This document shows positions 24,210 through 34,682 of a stretch of DNA of 49,800 bases, one piece after another (position 1 is the stretch's first letter; every line of letters begins with the position of its first letter). The stretch lies in assembly GCA_019456305.1 (NCBI GenBank), contig VRUD01000026.1, positions 1 to 49,800 of the forward strand. Direction: 5' to 3'. Both the position numbers and the translations under genes were made by a program. The notes under the pieces were generated by a model. It worked only from the letters and a program-made list of their open reading frames with translations, ran no database searches and was not told where the DNA came from. This DNA comes from Cytophagales bacterium (GTDB lineage Bacteria > Bacteroidota > Bacteroidia > Cytophagales > VRUD01).

Positions 24210-27200
24210 ATGAAAAAGCTAATCCTTTACTCGTCAATTTGCAGTTTGGCTCTATGCGCCATGCTCTATGCGCCATGCGCATACGCCCAGGTCGTTGAAA
24301 AATGGAAAGTGATCTATGACGGAGGCGCTGGAGATAGGGGAGCTGATATGGTTGTTGATGATTCGGCAAATGTGTATGTAACCGGATATAGCCAGGATGG
24401 AGGGGGACTCTCTGATTATTATACGGTGAAATACGATAGTAACGGGGTAGAGCTATGGTCTGCGACCTATGTCCTGGTTGTAGGTAATGATTATGCCCAG
24501 GCCATAGCCATTGATGCTGCAGGAAATGTGTATGTAACCGGATATAGTAATAACGGTGGTGGTAGTGATGAATATTTAACCATAAAATACAATGCCAGCG
24601 GAGGGCAGTTATGGGCAGTGACCTTTAATAATTTTGCTAATCAACGTGCACAAGACATAGTCGTTGATGCTGCAGGGAGTATTTATGTAACGGGAGATGG
24701 CGGGCCCATCGGCAGTACTGATTATATCACTGTAAAATACAATCCTGACGGTACTCAGGCATGGTGGCATCAATATAACGGACCCGGGAATGGAAATGAT
24801 TACGCCCGTGCCATTGTTGTAGATGATATTACCGGGACTGGCGTTTATGTAACCGGAAGTGGTCTGGCAGGAGTAGGCGATGATTTTATAACTATAAATA
24901 TTCTTCCTTCGGGCACTTTTGGTTGGGGGCAATTCTATAATGGGATTGGTAACGGCAATGATGTTGCACGTGCCATTGCCATAGATGCCACAGGGGTGTA
25001 TGTAACCGGGGAGAGCGAATTTGCACCTGGAAACTATGATTATGTCACTATAAAATACGATTTTACCGGAGTGCAGCTATGGACTACACCCTATGACGGT
25101 GGATTGGGAGGTAATGATAGAGGAAGGGCCATCGCTTTGGATGGTTCAGGGAATGTGTATGTAACCGGGTTCAGCAGTAATGGCGCCAATGATGATATTG
25201 TAACTGTAAAGTACAATAACACCGGCACCGAGCTATGGCCTGCTGTCTATGATGGAGGCAGCGATGATATCGGAGAAGCCATTGCAGTAGATGCTTCAGG
25301 CAATGTGTATGTAACCGGAAAAAGTGGTATTCCCGGCATTTTTGATTATACCACTATAAAGTACAATACCAGCGGTGTGCAGCAATGGGATACGGTTTAT
25401 GGGAATCCGATTTTTGACGATTTAGCAACAGCGATAGCTGTGGATAATTCAGGCAATGTGTATGTAACCGGCTATAGCCGCAACAGTGTCCCCAATGATG
25501 ATATTGCCACCATCAAATATTGCGATAACATACCGGTGGCATCGGTAGTTGCAGATCTGGATACTATTTGCACCGGATTTGTTGCAACCTTAACTGCTTC
25601 AGGAGGTACTAACTATCAATGGAGTACCGGAGATGCAGCAGCAATCATCACTGTAGTTCCACCCCTCACAACTACCTACTGGGTGATCGTTTCCAATAGC
25701 TGTTCTTCAGATACGGCTTATGTGACCATTACTGTAAATCCACTACCTCTAGCCATCATCACAGCAAGCAGCCCAACAACCTTCTGTGCCGGAGACAGTG
25801 TGGATTTATTATCAGTAGATACCGCTGGTATTGCCAACTATGACTGGTTGTTAAATGGTGTAGCCACAGGCGCAACAGGCTGGACCTATAATGCACTTAT
25901 GGGTGGAGATTATCAGGTGGTGGTTTGGAATACTTTTGGTTGTTATGACACATCAGCAGCTATTACAGTTACCGTTAATCCGCTGCCTACAGCCAATATC
26001 ACAGCAAGCGGACCGACAACATTTTGTCAGGGTAATAGCGTCACTTTAACATCTGACCCTGCTGCCGGTTATTCATGGAACACAGGAGCTGCAACTCAAA
26101 GCATCACCGTCAGTGTCGGTGGAGTTTATTCCGTAACGGTAACCGATGGAAACGGTTGCAGCGGAACTTCTGCTGCAACCTCAGTAGTAGTAAATCCTCT
26201 CCCAACTGTAAATCTGGGATCAGATACCACCCTCTGCACCGGAGGCACCTTTATCCTTGATGCAGGAAATGTGGGTTCTACATATCTATGGTCAACCATT
26301 GAAATTACACAAACAATAGTTGTAAGTACTTCAGGCACTTATTGGGTAGAAGTAATTGATGCAAATAGCTGTCTGAACATAGACAGCATCATTTTAACAA
26401 TAAATCCTCTCCCTATAGTAGATGCAGGAGTTGATATTTCAATTTGCAATGACGGAAGCACAGTGATTTTAGGCGGCTCACCAACAGCATCGGGAACAAG
26501 TCCATTGACATACAATTGGTCTCCAGGGATTAATTTGGATAACCTTATAGCAGCCAACCCGGTTTTCACTCCTCTTAGTGTGGGGATCACACAATTTGAA
26601 GTAATTGTAACAGATGGAAATGGCTGTATTGACACAGCCACAATCCTAATTACCATCAATAATTTGCCAATAGTCAATCTTGGCTCTGATACCACCATCT
26701 GCACCGGAGGCACGCTTATCCTTAATGCTAGCAATACCGGTTCTGCTTATGTATGGCAGGATGCCTCTACCAATCAAACCTACAACGTCATATCCTCCGG
26801 CACTTATTCTGTACAAGTAACCGATCCGGGTGGCTGCACAGCAAGCGATACGATCACGATCAGCCTCTCACCTGCTATGACTACCGGCATCACTGCCATT
26901 CCTGAAAACAACTGCCAGGGAGATGGCATTGCGATCTTGACTGTTACAGGAGGAACCTTGCCTTATACTTTCCTTTGGTCTAACGGAGCCATCACGCAAA
27001 ACCTTTCAGGACTTTCAGCAGGCACGTATATTGTGACTGTCACAGATTCCAATGACTGTACAGCTATAGATACAGCAGCGATAGGAGGCGCTTTACCTCC
27101 CACTACGAGCATCTCCTCTATTGCTGAAACCGGCTGCGGAAATAACGATGGTACAGCAGTTCTATCTGTTTTTGGAGGCGTTGCTCCCTATACTTTCAGT

Positions 27201-29531
27201 TGGTCTAATGGGGCTACAACCCAAAATATTGCCGGGCTTGCATCAGGAACTTACACCGTGATTGTAACCGATGCAAATACTTGTTTGGCTTTCGATACGG
27301 CTGTCATTGGCTCACCACCGCTGCCATCTGTAAGCATTACCGGTTTTGATGAAGGCGCTTGCGATGCCAATAACGGTATAGCTGTAATGACCGCTTCAGG
27401 AGGTACATCACCCTACACTTATAGCTGGTCAAACGGGGCAACTACACTATCCATCACAGGACTAACTCCGGGTATCTATGTTGGAACTGTCACCGATAAC
27501 CTTGGCTGCTCCGCAAGCGATGCCGTCACCATCAATGAAGCGCCAGGCCCCTCCGTTACCCTCACAGGCATAGATGAAGGCAGTTGTGGCGCTGGCAATG
27601 GTACAGTAATTTCCTCTGCCTCCGGAGGAACTTCGCCTTATACTTATCTTTGGTCAACAGGTGCCACTACTGTCAATATCACCTTGCTTTCATCCGGTAC
27701 CTATTCTTTAACAGTAACTGATTCAATTAACTGTACAGTTAGCGACAGCGTTACACTGCAAGAGCCGGCCACTTTCACTTTATCAATAAGCGCAACTACA
27801 AATGCCACATGCGGTACAAACGATGGCAGCGCTACAGTCACCATTACCGGTGGTACGCCACCCTTCACTTATTCGTGGTCAAGCGGTGACACACTTGCTA
27901 CGGCTGATAGCTTGATTGCAGGTATTTATATTATTACAGTTACAGATGCCACCGGCTGCTCTAATTTTGCTGTTGCCACTATCAGCAATGTTGGGGGTGC
28001 AACAATTACTACTACTTTGGTGACTAACGTAAGCTGTTTTGGCGGTTCAGACGGAGCTATCAATATTACCGTAACAGGCGGCATCGCTCCTTATACTTAT
28101 AGCTGGTCTGATGGAAACACCTCCCAGGACATCAGCAGTCTTGCTGCCGGGCCTTATGAAGTGAATGTTACCGATAACAGCGGTTGTGTTTCTACCAAAA
28201 GTATCTTAGTCACTCAACCGGCAGCTTTGAGTCTGACTGTTTCAGAAACAGCCGCAATTTGCGATAGCGCTGATGGGAGCGCAACGGTTAGTGTTGCAGG
28301 AGGAACAGGTCTCTACACATTTAGCTGGGCAACAACTGGCGGGACCGATAGCACAGAAACCGGTCTGACAGCCGGCATTTATACCGTTACTGTTTCTGAC
28401 GCCAACGGATGTACCGATTCCATTACAGCAGCTATTAGCAATTTCGGAGGACCGGCCATTGTAGTTGACCTCATAGAAAATGCAGATTGCGGTGCGGAAA
28501 TTGGAGCTATTTATATTACCGTATCAGGTGGTACAGAACCCTACGCTTACCTGTGGTCAAGTGGCGATACGACACAGGATATTACAGGCTTGCCTGCAGG
28601 TATCTATGATGTGACAGTGACGGACTCAACCAACTGCCTCTCCACAGAGAGTTTTGAAATAACAGGAGCTCAGCCGCCACTCGAAACAATCTGCCTTGTC
28701 ACCGTTGACAGCGCCACAGGCAAGAACCTTATCGTTTGGGAGAAAAATCAGACAACCCTGGTGAAATCATATAATATCTACAAAGAAAGTTCTCAGATAA
28801 ATGTTTATTACCTGATAGGCAACATGCCTGTTGACAGCGTTAGCGTATTTGTGGATACCTTGTCAGACCCAAAGCTCAGGTCATGGAGGTACAAGATGCA
28901 GGTGGTAGATTCATGCGATAATGAATCGGATTTAAGTGCAGACCATAAGACGATGCACCTGAATATAAATTTAGGAATACCCCCTGCAATAAACCTGATA
29001 TGGGATCATTATGAAGGTTTCCCATTTGCTACCTATTATGTTACCAGGTACACCGTATCAACCGGCTGGGTAACCTTAGATTCGCTGGCAAGCAACCTTA
29101 CTTCCTATACCGATCCTACACCGCCCAATGAAGACCTCTATTACGTTGTTGAGGTAAAGCATCCTACAGGCTGTGATCCTAATCTGAGTAAAGTATTAAC
29201 CTACAATTCTGCCAGGTCAAATGTATCCAACAGGCTATTGCCTACCGGCATTGATCAGTTTCGAGTTTCGAGTTTCGAGTTTCGAATTTTTCCCAATCCA
29301 TATTCGGGTGTGACTCAGATAAGCTATACTTTACCTGAAAAAGCAGATGTGCTCTTAGAAGTATTTAATGTTTTGGGCAAAAAGATAGAAGTATTGGCTA
29401 ACGGGGAACAAAAAAGCGGAGCGTATCAATATAGCTTCAGTGCAAAGGAGCTGGGTTATTCATCCGGGGTTTATATCCTGAAGCTTATTGCAGGGGAAGA
29501 TGTATACACTAAGCAGTTGATAGAATTTTAA
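24210..29531 (+). CDS. Giant T9SS-secreted adhesin-like protein with SBBP and SprB-type repeats
   Basis: A 1773-residue surface protein. The signal peptide ends at CAYAQ (residue 27) and is encoded by five heptads. Eight beta-propeller (SBBP) repeats with the core NVYVTGYS cover about 30-440. Several Ig/PKD-like domains (LGSDTTLC...WST type) follow to about 870, then about nine SprB-type repeats of about 80 residues built on GGTxPYTYxWSNGATTxxIxGLxxGxYxVTVTDxxGC to about 1490. A fibronectin-like region (NLIVWEK...SYNIYKES) precedes a type A sorting domain from IFPNPYSG (1693-1773). It is probably displayed on the cell surface for adhesion or motility, like SprB-repeat adhesins. The second giant gene begins 29 bp after its stop and is probably co-transcribed. 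Confidence 0.9.
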   Translation: MKKLILYSSICSLALCAMLYAPCAYAQVVEKWKVIYDGGAGDRGADMVVDDSANVYVTGYSQDGGGLSDYYTVKYDSNGVELWSATYVLVVGNDYAQAIAIDAAGNVYVTGYSNNGGGSDEYLTIKYNASGGQLWAVTFNNFANQRAQDIVVDAAGSIYVTGDGGPIGSTDYITVKYNPDGTQAWWHQYNGPGNGNDYARAIVVDDITGTGVYVTGSGLAGVGDDFITINILPSGTFGWGQFYNGIGNGNDVARAIAIDATGVYVTGESEFAPGNYDYVTIKYDFTGVQLWTTPYDGGLGGNDRGRAIALDGSGNVYVTGFSSNGANDDIVTVKYNNTGTELWPAVYDGGSDDIGEAIAVDASGNVYVTGKSGIPGIFDYTTIKYNTSGVQQWDTVYGNPIFDDLATAIAVDNSGNVYVTGYSRNSVPNDDIATIKYCDNIPVASVVADLDTICTGFVATLTASGGTNYQWSTGDAAAIITVVPPLTTTYWVIVSNSCSSDTAYVTITVNPLPLAIITASSPTTFCAGDSVDLLSVDTAGIANYDWLLNGVATGATGWTYNALMGGDYQVVVWNTFGCYDTSAAITVTVNPLPTANITASGPTTFCQGNSVTLTSDPAAGYSWNTGAATQSITVSVGGVYSVTVTDGNGCSGTSAATSVVVNPLPTVNLGSDTTLCTGGTFILDAGNVGSTYLWSTIEITQTIVVSTSGTYWVEVIDANSCLNIDSIILTINPLPIVDAGVDISICNDGSTVILGGSPTASGTSPLTYNWSPGINLDNLIAANPVFTPLSVGITQFEVIVTDGNGCIDTATILITINNLPIVNLGSDTTICTGGTLILNASNTGSAYVWQDASTNQTYNVISSGTYSVQVTDPGGCTASDTITISLSPAMTTGITAIPENNCQGDGIAILTVTGGTLPYTFLWSNGAITQNLSGLSAGTYIVTVTDSNDCTAIDTAAIGGALPPTTSISSIAETGCGNNDGTAVLSVFGGVAPYTFSWSNGATTQNIAGLASGTYTVIVTDANTCLAFDTAVIGSPPLPSVSITGFDEGACDANNGIAVMTASGGTSPYTYSWSNGATTLSITGLTPGIYVGTVTDNLGCSASDAVTINEAPGPSVTLTGIDEGSCGAGNGTVISSASGGTSPYTYLWSTGATTVNITLLSSGTYSLTVTDSINCTVSDSVTLQEPATFTLSISATTNATCGTNDGSATVTITGGTPPFTYSWSSGDTLATADSLIAGIYIITVTDATGCSNFAVATISNVGGATITTTLVTNVSCFGGSDGAINITVTGGIAPYTYSWSDGNTSQDISSLAAGPYEVNVTDNSGCVSTKSILVTQPAALSLTVSETAAICDSADGSATVSVAGGTGLYTFSWATTGGTDSTETGLTAGIYTVTVSDANGCTDSITAAISNFGGPAIVVDLIENADCGAEIGAIYITVSGGTEPYAYLWSSGDTTQDITGLPAGIYDVTVTDSTNCLSTESFEITGAQPPLETICLVTVDSATGKNLIVWEKNQTTLVKSYNIYKESSQINVYYLIGNMPVDSVSVFVDTLSDPKLRSWRYKMQVVDSCDNESDLSADHKTMHLNINLGIPPAINLIWDHYEGFPFATYYVTRYTVSTGWVTLDSLASNLTSYTDPTPPNEDLYYVVEVKHPTGCDPNLSKVLTYNSARSNVSNRLLPTGIDQFRVSSFEFRIFPNPYSGVTQISYTLPEKADVLLEVFNVLGKKIEVLANGEQKSGAYQYSFSAKELGYSSGVYILKLIAGEDVYTKQLIEF
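29127..29531 (+). repeat. 405-bp 3' end shared with the next adhesin gene, copy 1
   Basis: Matches 34145-34549 with only three differences, ending exactly at the stop codon; similarity upstream is far lower. It encodes the last 134 residues including the sorting domain. Four heptads TTTCGAG/TTTCGAA (29259-29286) precede IFPNPYSG. Confidence 0.95.
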
Positions 29532-29560
29532 CCTTTTAACCTTTAACCAATTTGCTTATT

Positions 29561-32500
29561 ATGAAAACAAAAATTACTTCCGTAAAAGCGCTTTTTGTAA
29601 GCGCTGCATTGTTTGTGCAGTTTGGTTTGAATGCACAACAACAAATCCCAGTTAAAATACAACAAGCAAATTTTGACAATCAGAAATTGCTGTATAAAAA
29701 TTCTAAATCATTACCTAAGACTAAAATTACCGGTAAGAAATTTTATAATGCATCAAAATTTACCGGTTCGTCTCTATCTAAAATTTTGATGGTTCCCATC
29801 TTCACTGAAGATTTTGACAGCGTAGCTATTCCTACAATACCTAGCACTTGGTCAAATATTGCTAATTTACCTCTTGGTGGAGTGTGGCAGGCAGGATTCA
29901 GCACTGCTGATGGAACTACTTTATCATCTCCAACCGGAGCAAATGGTTTTGCTTTTTTTGATTCTGATGGTTATGCTGGTGACGGAAACGCTGAAAATGC
30001 TGATTTGATAACACCCATGATTGACGCTTCTACGCTTCCTTCGGTTAGTTTGTCTTTTAGCCATTATTTCCGAGCTGGGTTTGGTGGCAATGCGGAAGTA
30101 TTTGTTAGTAATAATGGGGGAACTACTTATACCTCAGTGGCAAGCTGGTTTGCTACATCAACTCCTAATGCTCAATCAGAAAATATTGATATTTCGCTCA
30201 TTGCAGCTGGAAATGATAGTATCATGATCAAATTTCATTGGACGGGAGACTGGTCATGGTATTGGTTAATAGATGATATCGTAGTGGATATAAACCTTGC
30301 TAACGAACTTGTTTTAAATTCAATATTTTCTACTTCTTATTCTTTAATACCTTTAACTCAAGCTTTCCCTATAACTTTTGAAGGCAGAGTCGCTAATACT
30401 GGTATTAACTCCCAACCTAACGTTACACTTAATGCTAATGTTACAGGTGCCGGTACCTTTTCCGGAAATAGTACACCACTTACATTAATATCGGGAGTAG
30501 ATTCACTTTTAACTGTAGCTACTACTTATACTCCTTCAGTGATTGGCAGCTACACAGTGAATTTCGCTGTAAGTTCGGATTCCACAGATGATAATCCTTC
30601 AAATGACACCCTTTCGGAAAACTTTGATGTATCAGATACCGTTTTTGCAAGGGATAATGGCATTTTACCGGCTGGCGGCATATGGCTTGGCGCTGGAAAT
30701 CGTTATGAATATGGTAATTTTTTCCAGGTGAGTAATACACAGGATGTTACTTCTGTTACCTTTTCTCTTCATCCTGCTTCTGATTCAGGGGCTACAATGA
30801 AAGCCAAAATCTATGGCCTGCCCGGATTCACACTTATAGATTCCTCTGCCGTTTATACGGTTAATGCTGTGACTGATGTTAATGCCTTTACTACTTTACC
30901 ATTGTTGAATGCACCAATAAACCTGATAGCGGGTGATTATCTTGTTGTTCTTGCTACAACTAATGGCGCTATGAATTTTGTGGTATCTACGGGAAGTGAT
31001 CTTTTCCAGCCTAACGGTTCAACACTAATGCAGGATACGGACGGTGCACTTGGCCCTGCTGGTACATGGTATCTTTCTCTTTCAACGCCTTTTGTTAGGT
31101 TAAATTTTGCACCACCACCACCACCTGCTTGTTCAGCAAATTTCAGTTTCTTTACTGATACGACTTTGACCGTCTCATTTATCGATTCCTCTACAACATC
31201 CAATCCGCCTTTGAGCCGGTCATGGGATTTTGGAGATGGAGGTCCTGTGGATATCACTCCAAGTCCCGCTCATACCTATGGTGCAGCGGGAAGCTACTAT
31301 GTATGCTTAACCATTCTTGATAATGTTGTTTGCTCTAACACAATTTGTGATAGCGTTACCGTTCCTGCTCCACCACCACCTGGCTGTACGGCAGGCATTA
31401 GTAGTTTTACAGATGTACTTTGTTTCGGTGCCTGTGACGGCTCTGCTACAGTGAGTGCTTCCGGAGGCATCCTTCCTTATACTTATTCGTGGGCACCAAC
31501 TGGAGGAATAAACCCCACGGCAATCGGACTTTGCGGAGGAACAACCCATACAGTGACTGTTACAGATGCCGCTGGCAATAGCTGCACTGCGAGCCAAGCT
31601 ATCACCGAACCCCCTGACATTGTCATCATCTCAGAAACACCAACAGACATCACTGCCTGCGGTGCAAATGACGGAACAATCACAATAACAGCAATCGGAG
31701 GTACGGGCACATTGAGTTATTCCATAGATGGCGGAGTTATTTTTCCGAATACTACGGGAAATTTTACCGGCTTGAGTGCTGGCACTTATACTGTAGTAGT
31801 ACAAGATGCAAACGGATGTATTGTAACAGGCAGTATATTAACTATCAGCGAGCCGGGTGCACCGCCAGCGCCAGCAGCAGGAACAAATGCAACCTATTGC
31901 CAGGGAGATGCAATGGCTGACCTAACGGCAACAGGGTCAGGTGGAACACTTACCTGGTATGATGATGCAGGATTGACAAATGTAGTAGGAACTGGTGCGA
32001 CTTTCTCTCCGCCATCAACAGTGGGAACAATTACTTATTATGTCACTGAAACTGTAAGCGGATGTCAAAGTCCTGCCAACTCTGTGGTTATAACGGTAAA
32101 TCCTCTCCCAACAGTAAATCTGGGATCAGACACAACGATTTGCAATGGTTGTTCAATAACACTTGATGCAGGGGCTGGCTTTACAAGCTATGGCTGGTCA
32201 ACCGGAGAGAGCACCCAAATTATAAATGTCGATTCGGCAGGCACTTATATAGTTCAAGTTACTGATACAAATGGATGTACTGCTGCCGATACTATTATTA
32301 TTGATTTAGATTTACCACTATGCATTATTACTGCCGGCATTGCCGGCACGGATGCGAGCTGTGTTGGCAATTGTGATGGAGAAGCCAATCTGACAGTTAC
32401 AAACGGCACAACGCCCTATACTTTTAACTGGTCCAATGGAGCAGTTACTGAAGATCTGATAAACTTATGTGCAGACACTTATACTGTTACTGTTACCGAT

Positions 32501-34549
32501 TCCAACGGATGCACCGCCTCTGACAGTGTTACCATTTCATCCTCTAATACCTTAACAGCCGTCATAACAGGAGTAACGCCTGCTTCATGTCTCGCAAAAT
32601 GTGATGGAATTGCCTCTGCCTTTGCAACAGGAGGTACACAACCTTACACTTACCTCTGGAATAACCCATCGGCACAGACAAATTCCATTGCAAATAACTT
32701 ATGTGCAGGTACGTATATTGTAACAGTGACCGATGCCGCTGGATGCCCGGATACTGCAAGTGTTACGGTTAATTCAAACCCTGAAATGATACTGAATATA
32801 ACTATAACAAATGCCACTTGCGGTAATACAGATGGAAGTGCATCAGTTGTTGTCAGCAACGGAACGCCTACCTATATCTATTCATGGTCGAGTGGAGATA
32901 CGCTCTCATTTGCCGATAGTTTGGCATCTGGTTTTTATATCGTAACAGTGACCGATGCCGTTGGATGTTCTAATTTTGCCAACGTCACCATCAGCGATGC
33001 AAACGGGCCTACCATTACTGTCGTTACGTCAACAGATGTGACATGCAATGGAGGTTCAGATGGAGTTATCGGTATCAATGTAACCGATGGCACACCTCCA
33101 TACACTTTGCAGTGGTCAAACGGAAGTTCGGGGGATTTCATTTTTAATCTGCCCGCAGGACCTTATGAGATAAATGTTACAGATGCCAATGGCTGTGTTG
33201 CAACGCAAAGTATTGCAATTACAGAGCCCGATGCTCTATCCCTAACGATAAGCACGATAGACGCCACTTGTGGCAATACAGATGGAAGCGCTACGGTGAA
33301 CGTGGGCGGAGGAACGGGCGCTTACACTTATCAATGGGGTGCCGGAACGGGTTTTCAGACCACTGCAACTGCAACGGGATTGGGAGCAGGTGTGTATAAC
33401 GTAACCGTTACAGATGCAAGCGGATGTATTGACTCTGCTGCTGTTGCAGTCAGTAATATAAACGGCCCCCTCATTACCGTGGATTCAATCATTGATATCA
33501 GTTGTGATAATCCCTCAGGCGGGTCAATATATATCACCGTAACAGGAGGATATACGCCCTATACTTATTTATGGTCAAATAACGATATAACCCAGGACCT
33601 GCTCAACATCCAGGGAGGAATATATGATGTAACCGTAACAGATACGAGCGGATGTGTCGCAACAGCGAGTATGGAAATATTAGGCGTCCTACCCACCGGA
33701 GATTCCATTTGTGTCGTTACGGTGGATAGTGCGAGTGGTAAAAACCTCATCGTTTGGGAGAAGACGACGGGGGCCAATATTAAATCATACAATATTTATA
33801 AAGAGAGCACACAAGCCGGGGTTTATTTCCTCATAGGCGCTGTGCCGTTTAATGCTCTTAGCGCTTTCACCGATTCATTATCCAATCCCGTCATAAGGTC
33901 GTGGAGGTATAAAATAGCTGCAGTGGATTCCTGCGATAATGAATCCGAATTGAGCAAAGAGCACAAGACGACGCACCTCACCATAAATATGGGAATAAAT
34001 AACACCATCAATTTGATATGGGATCATTACCAGGGGTTCGATTTTGGCACTTATTATATTCATAGATACACAACATCAACCGGTTGGGAAGAAATAGATT
34101 CTATGGCGAGCAACCTCACCTCATGGACAGACCCTTTACCTCCTAATGAAGACCTCTATTACGTTGTTGTGGTAAAGCATCCTACGGGCTGTGATCCTAA
34201 TCTGAGTAAAGTATTAACCTACAATTCTGCCAGGTCAAATGTATCCAACAGGCTATTGCCTACCGGCATTGATCAGTTTCGAGTTTCGAGTTTCGAGTTT
34301 CGAATTTTTCCCAATCCATATTCGGGTGTGACTCAGATAAGCTATACTTTACCTGAAAAAGCAGATGTGCTCTTAGAAGTATTTAATGTTTTGGGCAAAA
34401 AGATAGAAGTATTGGCTAACGGGGAACAAAAAAGCGGAGCGTATCAATATAGCTTCAGTGCAAAGGAGCTGGGTTATTCATCCGGGATTTATATCCTGAA
34501 GCTTATTGCAGGGGAAGATGTATACACTAAGCAGTTGATAGAATTTTAA
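29561..34549 (+). CDS. Giant T9SS-secreted adhesin-like protein with jelly-roll, PKD and SprB-type repeats
   Basis: A 1662-residue surface protein. ATG 29561 (MKTKITSVKALFVSAALF) is preferred to an upstream in-frame TTG at 29552. A signal peptide ends near LNAQQ. Residues about 80-245 form a cleaved-adhesin/choice-of-anchor-like domain (EDFDS...PSTWSN...GGVWQAG...FFDSDGY). Then come a CARDB-like region, a PKD domain (SWDFGDGG, near 560), about ten SprB-type repeats (GGTQPYTYLWNN...VTVTDxxGC), a fibronectin-like segment and a type A sorting domain (1582-1662) almost identical in DNA to that of the previous gene. The N-terminal halves are unrelated while the C-terminal parts match, so the pair looks like different ligand-binding heads on a common export tail. 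Confidence 0.9.
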   Translation: MKTKITSVKALFVSAALFVQFGLNAQQQIPVKIQQANFDNQKLLYKNSKSLPKTKITGKKFYNASKFTGSSLSKILMVPIFTEDFDSVAIPTIPSTWSNIANLPLGGVWQAGFSTADGTTLSSPTGANGFAFFDSDGYAGDGNAENADLITPMIDASTLPSVSLSFSHYFRAGFGGNAEVFVSNNGGTTYTSVASWFATSTPNAQSENIDISLIAAGNDSIMIKFHWTGDWSWYWLIDDIVVDINLANELVLNSIFSTSYSLIPLTQAFPITFEGRVANTGINSQPNVTLNANVTGAGTFSGNSTPLTLISGVDSLLTVATTYTPSVIGSYTVNFAVSSDSTDDNPSNDTLSENFDVSDTVFARDNGILPAGGIWLGAGNRYEYGNFFQVSNTQDVTSVTFSLHPASDSGATMKAKIYGLPGFTLIDSSAVYTVNAVTDVNAFTTLPLLNAPINLIAGDYLVVLATTNGAMNFVVSTGSDLFQPNGSTLMQDTDGALGPAGTWYLSLSTPFVRLNFAPPPPPACSANFSFFTDTTLTVSFIDSSTTSNPPLSRSWDFGDGGPVDITPSPAHTYGAAGSYYVCLTILDNVVCSNTICDSVTVPAPPPPGCTAGISSFTDVLCFGACDGSATVSASGGILPYTYSWAPTGGINPTAIGLCGGTTHTVTVTDAAGNSCTASQAITEPPDIVIISETPTDITACGANDGTITITAIGGTGTLSYSIDGGVIFPNTTGNFTGLSAGTYTVVVQDANGCIVTGSILTISEPGAPPAPAAGTNATYCQGDAMADLTATGSGGTLTWYDDAGLTNVVGTGATFSPPSTVGTITYYVTETVSGCQSPANSVVITVNPLPTVNLGSDTTICNGCSITLDAGAGFTSYGWSTGESTQIINVDSAGTYIVQVTDTNGCTAADTIIIDLDLPLCIITAGIAGTDASCVGNCDGEANLTVTNGTTPYTFNWSNGAVTEDLINLCADTYTVTVTDSNGCTASDSVTISSSNTLTAVITGVTPASCLAKCDGIASAFATGGTQPYTYLWNNPSAQTNSIANNLCAGTYIVTVTDAAGCPDTASVTVNSNPEMILNITITNATCGNTDGSASVVVSNGTPTYIYSWSSGDTLSFADSLASGFYIVTVTDAVGCSNFANVTISDANGPTITVVTSTDVTCNGGSDGVIGINVTDGTPPYTLQWSNGSSGDFIFNLPAGPYEINVTDANGCVATQSIAITEPDALSLTISTIDATCGNTDGSATVNVGGGTGAYTYQWGAGTGFQTTATATGLGAGVYNVTVTDASGCIDSAAVAVSNINGPLITVDSIIDISCDNPSGGSIYITVTGGYTPYTYLWSNNDITQDLLNIQGGIYDVTVTDTSGCVATASMEILGVLPTGDSICVVTVDSASGKNLIVWEKTTGANIKSYNIYKESTQAGVYFLIGAVPFNALSAFTDSLSNPVIRSWRYKIAAVDSCDNESELSKEHKTTHLTINMGINNTINLIWDHYQGFDFGTYYIHRYTTSTGWEEIDSMASNLTSWTDPLPPNEDLYYVVVVKHPTGCDPNLSKVLTYNSARSNVSNRLLPTGIDQFRVSSFEFRIFPNPYSGVTQISYTLPEKADVLLEVFNVLGKKIEVLANGEQKSGAYQYSFSAKELGYSSGIYILKLIAGEDVYTKQLIEF
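34145..34549 (+). repeat. 405-bp 3' end shared with the previous adhesin gene, copy 2
   Basis: Second copy of 29127-29531 (three differences, changing one Glu to Val and one Val to Ile, plus one silent). The heptads lie at 34277-34304. Sequence after the two stop codons is unrelated. Confidence 0.95.
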
Positions 34550-34592
34550 AAAATTATTGGAAATAAGATCATGAGCGAAGGATAATCATTTC

Positions 34593-34643
34593 AATATTAG
34601 AATATGTTTTTCAGGAGGAACTATAGTAGTTCGCACAATATTA
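34593..34643. repeat. 51-bp dispersed repeat, copy 2
   Basis: Identical to 23959-24009, 43 bp after the second adhesin stop. It is followed by a CCCAGAGTACCCGGGGG near-palindrome (about 34664-34680) before maf. Confidence 0.92.
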
Positions 34644-34682
34644 AAGTAACAGCATGTTGATTCCCCAGAGTACCCGGGGGAA

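Noticed and set aside
26339-26734. Long antisense reading frames inside the adhesin genes
   Set aside because: They mirror the repetitive coding sequence of the plus-strand adhesins, have low-complexity composition and no start context; they are shadows.
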